From: Pyropia yezoensis
Taxonomy: Eukaryota; Rhodophyta; Bangiophyceae; Bangiales; Bangiaceae
Reading direction: 5' to 3'
DNA length: 64,000 nt
Assembly (NCBI GenBank): GCA_009829735.1
Contig: CM020620.1
Coordinates: forward strand, 2,607,447 to 2,671,446
Position 1 is the stretch's first letter. Every line of letters begins with the position of its first letter. The position numbers and the translations under genes were made by a program. Below the pieces are notes generated by a model. It ran no database searches. It saw nothing but the letters and a program-made list of their open reading frames with translations, and was not told where the DNA came from. Below, one piece after another: positions 55,236 through 64,000 of the stretch.

Positions 55236-57194
55236 ATGGTACGGCGCGGGGCGGCGTCAGCCGCCGTCACCCGTCGCCTTGCTACCGAGCCGCTGCTGCG
55301 GTCGTCTCCGTCCCTATCGCCGTCCCTGCGGCCGTCGTCTCGCGCTACGACGGCAGTGGGGACGCCGTCTGCACCCGCAGCCACAGCAGCCGCAGCAACG
55401 ACATTGACGGCAGCAACAGACGCAGCGACGACAGCTGCTACGGCCGCTGCAGCCGCCACTGCCACTGCGGCTGCTGCCGTCGCTGCGGCTGCTGCAGCGG
55501 CCGCAGGCGCCGCAGCGGCAGCGGCCGCAGCCACCGCCCCTGGCGCGTGCATTGTGTGCATGGACCGTCCGCCCGACGTGGTGCTGCAGCCGTGCGGCCA
55601 CGCCCACTTTTGTCGCCTGTGCGTGAAGCGGCTCCCGCGGGTGGGCGAGGGGAGCTGGGCCCCGACACCTGTGGCAGGCGCCGCCGCGTCCCCCGCCTCG
55701 CCCACGCCGCCGCCGCGATTGGTGTCGCCACGGCCCTCGCCGCCGCCGCCCCCGGTGCCATCACAACCATCATCGCTTCCTACGCCGTCAGTTTCACCTT
55801 GTCCACCCAACCCGCGCCTCCCAGCCAGGCTGTCAGTGACTCGGTTTCAGCAGCCGCCGGCACGGTCCTCTATCGACTCGTTTCGTTCGACTGTGCCGGC
55901 GGCGTCTCAGCCGCCGGTGGCATCCCAGGCGTCGGCGGTGGCATCCCAGGCGTCGGCGGTGGCATCCCAGACGCCGCCCACGGCGTCTTCCGCTTCGGCC
56001 ATCCCATCTCTTCCAGTCACGACCCCGCCGGTGCGCCGGCGGGCGTGCCCAACATGCCGAGCCCCAATTGCCCGTCTGGTGCCCCCCGCCCCGGCGGTGG
56101 CGTTTGTCGGTGCCGACGCGGAGGCGGTGCACGCGCTCGTCGCCGCCGTCGCTGCGTCCTTCCCGTCACCGCCCGCAGCGACAACGTCGACGACGGCGGC
56201 CGCGGCAGCGGCAGCGGCGGCGCTCTCACCCCCGGGAGCTTCCCCCCCCGGGACGATGCGGGTGTGGCTGCCACCTCCGTCTCCCCTGCCGCCATGTACG
56301 ACGGAGGCGGCGCGGCGCGCCTCGACGAGCGGCTGCACCGATGGCGCCTCGGGTAGTGGCGGCGGTGCCCCATCTCCCAGCTCGCTCCAACGGCGGCAGC
56401 GCCCTGCCCCTCCCTCAACGCTTACGCTGGTGCCCATTGTGACGGGCATCCGCTCGGGGGGTGGCCTCTCCCCCTCCACCGTCGCCGCCCTGCGCGCCGT
56501 TCGCCCCGCGGGGGTGGTGCTCGTCGCGTGCCTCGCGTCGCTCGCGTCTTTCCAGGGGCTCCTCAGCACCGACTTGGCGCTGCTAGCCGCCGCCGCTTCG
56601 GCACGCCACGGGCGGGGGGGTGGGGGGGGGAGCGCCGCAGAGCGGCCGCCCCGAGCGTGGGCCTTTGTGACCGCATCCCGGGGGGGGGGGGCTCCCGACG
56701 TCACGGGCGGTGGCTTGGGGGGGCTCGGGGGGGGGGGGGGGGGGGGCGTGAGGGGCGGCGGGAGCGCCACCGTCGGGGAGGCCCGTCGGCTCTCCGTCGC
56801 CACTCCCACCGCCGCGAGCTGGCGCAGCCGGCGTGACAGCAGCAGCAGCGACCGCGGCGGCAGCAGCGGCGGCGCGCCGCGGCCCGTCCGGGAGGCGGAC
56901 CTGCGGGCGGGTATGCACTATGTCGGCGCCCCGCGGCGGTGGCACCTGTGCCCGCTGCTGGCGACCGCCGCTGGCAGTGGTGGCGGTGGTGGCGGCCGCG
57001 GCCGGGGCGTCGAGGGCCTCGCCGCCACGGTAGAGTCCATGGTGGGCGCGGGGGGCGCGCGCTCTCGGGGGGGCGGGGGGGAAGGGGGGGGGAGGGGGGG
57101 GCGCTGCCCGTCCACTGCAGCCCCGTGCAGAGACCGGCGCCGCGTGAGCGCCCGCCTGGGGGGGTGCGTGCCCGGCCGGCTGTGTGGGGCGTGA
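55236..57194 (+). CDS. RING-finger (C3HC4) protein with a split RING
   Basis: Frame of 652 residues from ATG 55236 (MVRRGAASAAV). After an Ala/Thr-rich N-terminus comes CIVCMDRPPDVVLQPCGHAHFCRLCVKRL, giving the first six ligands (C-x2-C-x11-C-x-H-x3... C-x2-C). The last pair CPTCRAPIARLV follows only after 141 residues of Pro/Ser-rich sequence (55623-56045) that include three 21-bp repeats (ASQASAV, 55915-55975). It resembles MAPL/LRSAM-type E3 ligases in the RING core (DVVLQPCGHAHFC, CPTCRAPI). The C-terminal part (LVPIVTGIRSGGGLSPSTVAALRAV) is unrecognised and crosses long poly-G runs, where frame errors are possible. Expected role: E3 ubiquitin ligase. Confidence 0.7.
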   Translation: MVRRGAASAAVTRRLATEPLLRSSPSLSPSLRPSSRATTAVGTPSAPAATAAAATTLTAATDAATTAATAAAAATATAAAAVAAAAAAAAGAAAAAAAATAPGACIVCMDRPPDVVLQPCGHAHFCRLCVKRLPRVGEGSWAPTPVAGAAASPASPTPPPRLVSPRPSPPPPPVPSQPSSLPTPSVSPCPPNPRLPARLSVTRFQQPPARSSIDSFRSTVPAASQPPVASQASAVASQASAVASQTPPTASSASAIPSLPVTTPPVRRRACPTCRAPIARLVPPAPAVAFVGADAEAVHALVAAVAASFPSPPAATTSTTAAAAAAAAALSPPGASPPGTMRVWLPPPSPLPPCTTEAARRASTSGCTDGASGSGGGAPSPSSLQRRQRPAPPSTLTLVPIVTGIRSGGGLSPSTVAALRAVRPAGVVLVACLASLASFQGLLSTDLALLAAAASARHGRGGGGGSAAERPPRAWAFVTASRGGGAPDVTGGGLGGLGGGGGGGVRGGGSATVGEARRLSVATPTAASWRSRRDSSSSDRGGSSGGAPRPVREADLRAGMHYVGAPRRWHLCPLLATAAGSGGGGGGRGRGVEGLAATVESMVGAGGARSRGGGGEGGGRGGRCPSTAAPCRDRRRVSARLGGCVPGRLCGA

Positions 57195-59071
57195 GCGAGG
57201 GTGGGTGCGGGTGGTGAGCGGCGGTTGCGGTGGCTGTGGCGGAGCTTTTGGCTCGAGGTGGGCTGATGGGGTAGCGGTGGTGACGGTTGGTGGCGTCCAT
57301 GGCGTTGCCGCCTGTAGGCGATGGACAAGTGCGCACGAAGCGGCGCACCTACTCGGACACACGTTGGCATTACACTTTTACATTTATAATTTATTAGCTG
57401 CTTTTTTTCTCAGTTATGACGCTTCATGGTGTGGGGAAGTGACCGCGCTTTATGACGACCGCTGCAGGCGCCGCGCGGTGTCGAGACGCGCCGCAGCGCG
57501 AGGTGGTCGAAGGGGGGGGAAGTGACGGCAACTTGCACTGGAGATCGGCCGCTAGGGCCGCGTCGCGGCAGGGGGTTGAACTCGCGAAGCGGGGGTGAAA
57601 AAGACGGTGGCCGGCATGGCGAAGGGGGCCTGGTCGGCTCGGAGGGAGGGGGAAAGCGCAGCTGGTAGCCACCACGGAGAAGGCAGAAGGTCGCAAGAGA
57701 TGGCGGTCAGGGGGGGGGGGAGTAAACTTAACGACATCAGTGGCGTGCGAGCGTTGATGGTCGTCTCTGCCAGGGCAGTGGCGGACAGTGGCTACGGGTC
57801 TCGCGGGCGGTGTGGGGAGGCGGGCCTCCTTTGTAGGTCGTCGAGGGGGTCGACCGCGCCAGCCCCTTTGCGTCTGGTGGCCGCCCGCCCGACAACCGGC
57901 GCGTGGTGTTCCCACACGTCAAGTGAGGCATGCCGTGTACATACGTCGCGCTCCCTCCCCTCGGCTGGCGTCATAGCACGGGCAGCAATCACCTCACAGA
58001 CCTGTCAGAATAGCCAGGTTGAGGAGCTTGCTATCTTTATATTTCTAGCTGACGTTTAGATCTCACGATCCGCATGATCTGCCGGCCGCTGTGCAGATCC
58101 CTGACTTGATGGACCAATCAAAGGACGACGCTTACCCCTGAAAAAGACTACTACATAATGTATGTACTGTACATACACTGCACAGTTCACACGCTCCCCA
58201 AGAAGTGCATGGGACAGGGGTACACCCCCAGTGTCTTCCGCAAGAGCGCTGCTGCACGGGACTGCTTCTCCCTACGATGGTGGCCCCCTGTGAGACTCCA
58301 CCACCTCAGGCAGGCTGTGTGCTATGCGCCTTGGGAACAGGACACCATGCAAGCAGGCGGCCGCGGGGAAGCCCCCAACGAGCACGTCCGCCCCGTGGGC
58401 CGCGGGGAATGGGCACGGGCCGTCCTCTCCAGCGGCACTGGCAGCTCAAATGGGGGCGCCCCTGCCGCCGACGGTACTACCACGCCTCGAGTAGTGTCGA
58501 CGCGGTTGACACCTCTTAGCGCTCTTTTCCCAATCCCATCCAGCGCAGGGGAGGGGCCGCGAAAGAGGCGGGACGGCGGCGTGCGTACGCAACGTCGACC
58601 CGTCAGGGCAGAAGCCCAAAGACGCCCGCCGCAGCGGGGGGCGGGCCGGGGTCAGCGATTCAGCCTCCTCCGCCGCCGCCTTGGCCGCCGCCTCCGCGTT
58701 GGAGCGCCGCGGTCGCCAACGACAATGGGTGGGGGGCGGTCCACGCATGGCGTACGAGGGAGTGGCGCACGGTACGCAACGGGCAACTCCCCCGTGCGCT
58801 CAGCAAACAACACGCCCGCCTGCGGATGCGGGCCCGCTCACTGCCACCGCCGTGGCGGCCGCGCTGGGCTCGACAAGAGGAACCCCCCGCCCCGTGCGTA
58901 CGCACACACGGTCGCGTCGCATGACCGATGGTGGGTTCCGCCCACGCCAGCGTCGATGCCTCGTGCAGACCTCCCAAGACCGAACGATTTTGCGGGTGGG
59001 GGTGGGACGCCCCGACACAAGACCGTTGTGTCCCCTCTTTCATTCCAAAACCATACACAGGGGGGCTCTTA
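57195..59071. other. Intergenic region
   Basis: No gene is supported. 57360-57420 is AT-rich and may hold the RING gene's polyadenylation region. 58156-58175 contains the imperfect palindrome TGTATGTACTGTACATACA. Confidence 0.5.
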
Positions 59072-59190
59072 TAGTGCTTCCTGTAAAAAATGGATGTTGA
59101 CGGTACGTGAAGGTGATGAAAATCGCTGTCTGGACCAATGGATCCCACCTCTCACGTCCCTTCAACATCCACGTTTTACAGGAAGCACAG
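59072..59190. mobile_element. 119-bp MITE, copy 1 (TA-flanked, Tc1/mariner-like)
   Basis: Inverted ends of about 30 bp (GTGCTTCCTGTAAAA...TGGATGTTGA) flanked by TA at 59070-59071 and 59191-59192. No coding capacity. The TA duplication and short ends fit a Tc1/mariner-derived MITE. Same length and layout as copy 2, and both carry CTGGACCAAT in the middle. Confidence 0.75.
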
Positions 59191-59642
59191 TAGCATGGAA
59201 GAGCTCCAGCGCCGTTGGAGGAGGCGGCTGGGTGCTCTGCTGGGACGGTTCCAACGGCAGGGGTGAGACAACGGGGCGGCTTCTCCCTCCATAGGGTACA
59301 GGCGCACACGAGGCCGGGGCTACCCTATGTATATATCTCCCCGTTGCGGGCACGCGTCGCTTTTTTTGGGGGCATGAGAGGGGCGGTCTGCCGTCCCACA
59401 GTCCCACAGTGGCGGCCGCGTGGCGAGCGCCTCTTGCGCAGAGCCGCCATTTACCCAGAGCCGCGCGCTTTCGGGACGACAGCGACCAGCTGTCGCGGTT
59501 GGCGTGTTGCCGTCCACCACTGTCACTGCCCTTCGCACCTCCCAACGGTCGTGGCCTGGGACGCCCAAGTGGGGGTGACGGGTCCGTCGACAGCGCAACG
59601 TGGAAAACGCCCACCAGCCACACACACCATCACCATCCAATA

Positions 59643-59761
59643 TAGTGCGTCCCGTAAAAAGTGGACGTGCTCGTGTCGTGATCATGTCAAATATCGGCCA
59701 CTGGACCAATCAAGCCCACACTGCACGACCCGTGCACGTTCACTTTTTACGGGACGCACAG
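59643..59761. mobile_element. 119-bp MITE, copy 2 (TA-flanked, Tc1/mariner-like)
   Basis: Inverted ends GTGCGTCCCGTAAAAAGTG... over about 35 bp, flanked by TA at 59641-59642 and 59762-59763. Ends differ from copy 1 at several sites, but compensating changes keep each copy's own ends paired (for example CGTCCCG here against CTTCCTG there). Confidence 0.78.
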
Positions 59762-59880
59762 TAGCCATCCATAGCCCCAATGACAATCTGCCTCCATTTG
59801 TACCTCTCTTGTAGGACCTATTGCTGTTCCTCCCAATTTTGGCCGATCCGGACAAGAAGGACACTGCATGAACAGCTGTG

Positions 59881-60000
59881 TGAGCCAATCGCGTGCTGGC
59901 AGGTGAGGGCGAGCCAATCGCGTGCTCTAGGGGCCCGATCGCCCAGAGCAGATGATTGGCTGCAGCCTCAGGGGGCCTCTTACCAATCGCTGATTGGTCG
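59881..60000. promoter_or_regulatory. Cluster of CCAAT boxes
   Basis: Five CCAAT/ATTGG words in about 115 bp (59885, 59914, 59954, 59983, 59992) and a sixth at 60186. A 16-bp direct repeat GAGCCAATCGCGTGCT occurs at 59882 and 59911. This looks like an NF-Y-type promoter, although no gene could be supported on either side. Confidence 0.45.
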
Positions 60001-63000
60001 AAACACTGTTGTTCTCGGCTGAGATCGCCGAAGAATCCCCCCACATCGGCTCGTTCCTCTCCGGAACAGTTGTCCAGCTTGTCTTGGTGTCTGTTCCACT
60101 CAGGGTCTCCCCTCCATGTGCTCGGAGTCCCGGGAAAGTCGCAGATCTATTGTTTGCACAACAAAGGAGGCTGATTCGGAGCTCTCATTGGTCAGAGAGG
60201 CATCTATGCCCAGAGGGAGGCAGAGTACCCCCACCTTCACGGTGCAAAAAGCGTCCATCTTCCCCGCCCCGTCTGTGCTTGGGCGCCCCGTTTGGCGGCG
60301 GCCGCCAAGCAACGTGTCCCCTACCTACCTACCTACCGCCTGGCTAACCCCCTCCACGGCGCCCCATTTTTGTCAGCCGCCTGCCGCTCTGTGCCGTGGC
60401 ACCCGCCCCCAGCCCGGGTTTGGACCCTCGCCCCGCTGTCGCGTCACGCGGTCGCCTTCCCCCCCCCCCCCCCCACCCCCCCCACCCACCTCACCCCACC
60501 CCCCCCCCCGCTCCCCCCTCCATCCCTCCCTCCACGCACATTCGCACACACACACGCACGCGATCCAGCACACACACGTGCGCCGCGGGAGGGGGGGGGG
60601 GAGGGGGGGGGGGGAGTGGGGTGGGGGGTGGGGTCTCACGGTGGTCGGTCGCCTCGCCCGTTGCGGTGGTGCCCCACCCCCCCCCCCCCCTCCCCCTCCC
60701 CCCCCCCCCCCAGGTGACGCCGCGGCCACACGGGCTGTCGCTGAGCTGGAGAGGGGCGCCGGGCGGCCCATGGATTGTCAGTCAATGGGGTGGGGCGCGA
60801 CAAGGGGTTGTTGTGGGGGGGGAGGGGGGGGGTGGGGGGGGGCGCAAAAGCCACTGGCGGTGGAGGTGGGGTGCCGTGTTGGGGTGGGGGGGGGTGGGGC
60901 TGTTGTTGGGCGGTCGCGGCGGCGCCACCGAGCCCATCCAGCCGTGGAGGACAAGGGGGGGGGGTGGGTGTGGCCGCGTCACGCCACCAGGGACCGCCCG
61001 CCTTCCAGTGGGCGGCGGCAGCGTGGCAGCGACAGAGGAGGAGGGGGGGGGGGGGGGGGGGGGGCGGCGGCCTGGCCTGCCAAGGGTCGCGTGGGGGGGG
61101 GTTTGCTCGTATTTTTACCGGCGGGGAGGGCTGCGGCCGTGCTTTGGTGTGACTGTCGGCGGCCGTTGGCAACGCGCCCCTCCCCCCCCCCCCCCCCCCC
61201 CTACACCTACATCGCACAGAGGTTGGTATCTATCTATTTACCCCCCCCCTCCCCCACGGTGGGGTCGTGTCATGGACGGCACGCGGGCGGGCGGGCGGGC
61301 GGGCGTGCTGGCGGGGCGAGACTGGCTGCGACCGGCTGGCGACGGCCGCCGCCGGTTGGTTTTATTTTGGGTCGCGTCCCCCACGACGCTGCCCTGGGGG
61401 GGGAAGCGCGAGGCCGGGGGGTGGGTGGGGGCGGGGGGGGGGGGGGGGGGGGGGGGGGGGAGGAGGAGGGCAGAGCACCCTCTGCCACAGCTGTGCTGGG
61501 GGCGGTTGTGGCGGCGCCCCTCCCTTCCCCCCCGCCCGCGGCGACGCTGGCTGCGTGTGCCCCCTTGCACACCACCCCCACCACCACCACCCCCTCCCCT
61601 CCCCACCCCAACGCTCCTCCTTCCTCTCTCCCCCCTCCCCCCCCCCTCGCTTTTTTTTTTTCTCCTCCCCCCTCCCACTGCGATCCGGGCGACAGGGGCC
61701 CCGGCAACTTGGACGGGGGTGGGGGGGGGTTGTATATTCCTACAGGGCCGGCTGCCGCACGGCACGATGCCGGTGCGCCCCCCACGGGGGTGCCACGCAT
61801 GCGCCGTGGGGGGGGCGCCACGCCCACCGGCGGCGGCTGCCAGTCATGCGCCCCTGCTGCGTGCGGGGAGGGCGGGGGGGGGGGGGGGGGGGATGACGAC
61901 GATGCGCCTCGCCGCGCCACTGCTGTGCCGGTTGTCGGCGGCGCACCTCCCTCCTCCCTTCCCCCCCCCCCCCCCCCCCCCCCCAGCCCGGCCGCCCGCC
62001 CGCCCGCCCGCCCGCCCGCCCGCCCGGCCGCCCGCCGGCTGCCCGCTTACCCGCCCGGCTGCCGGGGTGGCCCACGCGGCAGGCTGCCAACTTGAACGGG
62101 GAAGGGAGGGGGGGAGGANNNNNNNNNNNNNNNNNNNNNNNNNNNNNNNNNNNNNNNNNNNNNNNNNNNNNNNNNNNNNNNNNNNNNNNNNNNNNNNNNN
62201 NNNNNNNNNNNNNNNNNNNNNNNNNNNNNNNNNNNNNNNNNNNNNNNNNNNNNNNNNNNNNNNNNNNNNNNNNNNNNNNNNNNNNNNNNNNNNNNNNNNN
62301 NNNNNNNNNNNNNNNNNNNNNNNNNNNNNNNNNNNNNNNNNNNNNNNNNNNNNNNNNNNNNNNNNNNNNNNNNNNNNNNNNNNNNNNNNNNNNNNNNNNN
62401 NNNNNNNNNNNNNNNNNNNNNNNNNNNNNNNNNNNNNNNNNNNNNNNNNNNNNNNNNNNNNNNNNNNNNNNNNNNNNNNNNNNNNNNNNNNNNNNNNNNN
62501 NNNNNNNNNNNNNNNNNNNNNNNNNNNNNNNNNNNNNNNNNNNNNNNNNNNNNNNNNNNNNNNNNNNNNNNNNNNNNNNNNNNNNNNNNNNNNNNNNNNN
62601 NNNNNNNNNNNNNNNNNNCCCCCCCACACTGGCCGCCCTGGCCGCCCCCCCGCCACCATGCCCACCGTGGCCCCCCCGCGGCGGGGGGGCTCCCTGCTTC
62701 TTCGTCTACCACTCTCCGCCTCGGCGCCGCGACTCCTCCTCCCTCCGCTTCTTCTCCAAACCCCCAAACGGGAACACACCCCCCGCCGTTGCTCCATCCC
62801 AGTCTCTCCCCCTTCCCCCCCCCCTCCCCTCCCCCCCCCACCCCCCCCCCCCCCCCGACCACCTCGCCACGCGCGCCTACCAACGGTCGGCCGGCCGGCA
62901 CCACCCCCCCCCCCCCCCCCCACCTCCCTCCCTTGCTTTCTTTTTTTTTTTTTTTTTTTTTCTTGTGCCCCCGCCCCCCCGGCCCCCCGCGCACGGTGGT

Positions 63001-64000
63001 CGTGCGCTCACCCTCCCGCCGGGACGGCGCCCCGCCGGCTGCTGCCGCCGGCCGCCGCACCGCCCGCTGCCGTGGTGCGGGCGGGGCGGCCGGGGGCCCC
63101 GCCGGTGCTAGATGATACCGACCGCCCTGCTATTGCCCGCCGCCCCGCCGCCGCCGCCCACACCCGCGCGCGGCGGCAACGCCCTTGACCTGCGCCGTAC
63201 CGGCGGCCGCGGTGGCCCCGCTGGCCGCTGACGTTGCGCCAGCCAGACACACACCCCACCCACCTCCCCCCCCCCCCCCCCCCCCCCCGGCCCCTCCTCC
63301 TCCTCCTGTGCACCTCTGCTGCCGCCGACGTGCTCGCCGCGTCGTCGTGCCACACCGCCCTGGTCGCCGTGCCGGCAGCCTACGAGGCCACACGGACGTA
63401 CCGGTTTTTTTTTGGGGGGGGGGCTGCTGCCGGGTGGCCGGCCGGGGGGGCAGTAGACGGGACGGGTAGCGGGGGAGGGACCGGGGGGGGGGAGGGTACG
63501 ACAGGCCAGCTATCCACCGTCGCTCGTCTGCCCGCCCGCCCGCTCGCCCGCCTGCCCGCCCGCCCGCCGGCCGACTGGCAGGCCGGCCAGACGCCGTGCC
63601 CACCCCTCTCGTGCACCACCCCGAGCCGCCGCCGCCGCCCCCTTCTCCGGGAGGGCGGTGGTGTGCGGGGGGGAGCGGAGAGGGGGAGGGGGGGGGGGGG
63701 GTGTGCACCACGCGTTGCCAGTGCCGCACACAGCTCGCCAACGGGCGTGGCTGGGCGGCCGCGCGTCGCACCTGCCTTACCTACACCCTCGCCCCTCCCC
63801 GCCCACCCGTCGGTGACTTCCCCCCCCCCCCCCCCCCCCCCCAACACCTTGCCCGTCGACAAGGCCTAGACGCTCATCCCTCCCTCCTCCCCTCTCCCTC
63901 CCACCCCCCCCCCCCCCCCTCTACCCCTGCCCCTCCCACGGGCGTCTTTCTGGTGTGCACGGTTCTCCCCGCCCTCCCCCCCTCCCCCCCCTCCCCTCCC
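60001..64000. other. Homopolymer-rich region without a supported gene
   Basis: Dominated by poly-C, poly-G and (GCCC)n / (GGGC)n runs (e.g. 61285-61310, 61985-62035, 63530-63570) and interrupted by the assembly gap. Very long open frames cross it, including through the Ns, but none shows a domain. Short protein-like stretches such as ASSCHTALVAVPAAYEATRTYRF (split at 63318-63400) may be exon fragments of an unresolved gene. Confidence 0.5.
62119..62618. other. Assembly gap (500 N)
   Basis: Exactly 500 N, flanked by poly-G/GC-rich DNA on the left and poly-C on the right. The round number suggests a gap of unknown true size. Confidence 0.98.

Noticed and set aside
58158-59294. 378-codon plus-strand frame crossing MITE copy 1
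   Set aside because: Runs into a transposon and out again without features. Likely chance.
60116-63188. Very long plus-strand frames at 60116-62095 and 60396-63188
   Set aside because: They consist of poly-Pro/Gly/Arg from homopolymers, and one crosses the 500-N gap. No conserved segment.
1-64000. tRNA genes
   Set aside because: Looked for GGTTCGAATCC-like B boxes. Hits such as 40538 and 57577 lack a matching A box and acceptor stem, so none is reported.

Overview
This is a very GC-rich eukaryotic nuclear scaffold. Its genes are short on introns (0-4 each), mostly single long open frames on both strands, separated by 0.2-3 kb of low-complexity DNA with extreme poly-C/poly-G tracts and one 500-N assembly gap (62119-62618). 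The host is a photosynthetic eukaryote: it encodes a SufE-BolA fusion of the plastid type, a vacuolar-type H+-pyrophosphatase, ALG6 of the ER glycosylation pathway and RNase P p40. Composition, gene architecture and gene set resemble a bangiophyte red alga (Porphyra/Pyropia type). That placement is inference from general knowledge, not from a search.

Layout: 293-2143 (-) is the 5' part of a folate-biopterin-type (BT1) transporter that runs off the left edge. 2144-6035 is low-complexity DNA with a 60-bp perfect-type palindrome. 6036-10337 (+) is a giant FUSC/aromatic-acid-exporter-like membrane protein, convergent with an F-box/LRR gene at 10654-11988 (-). 12332-19439 is a complete-looking Mutator-like DNA transposon (MULE) with a two-exon transposase, terminal inverted repeats, a 10-bp target duplication and large subterminal minisatellites. 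A 430-bp MITE-like element follows at 19742-20171.

20207-24700 (+) is a four-exon LtrA-family membrane protein, convergent with a MYND zinc-finger gene (24929-26605, -). Then come a Ppx/GppA phosphatase (28068-29786, -), a ZZ-finger protein with a duplicated six-cysteine module (32452-33770, +), ALG6 (34458-36278, +), an FtsJ/RlmE-type 2'-O-methyltransferase (36771-38401, +), a METTL21-type methyltransferase (39505-40623, -) divergent from SufE-BolA (40879-42152, +), RNase P/MRP p40 (42590-43791, +) convergent with bL17 (43975-44538, -), H+-PPase (47223-50612, -), a small four-helix membrane protein (52726-53172, -) and a RING-finger protein (55236-57194, +).

The right end (57195-64000) holds two sister 119-bp TA-flanked MITEs, a CCAAT-box cluster and homopolymer-rich DNA without a gene I can support. 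There is no operon-like logic; these are independent housekeeping loci. Recurrent themes are donor sites of the type GTRCGT, reading-frame breaks located at long poly-C runs, and low-complexity insertions inside conserved domains.
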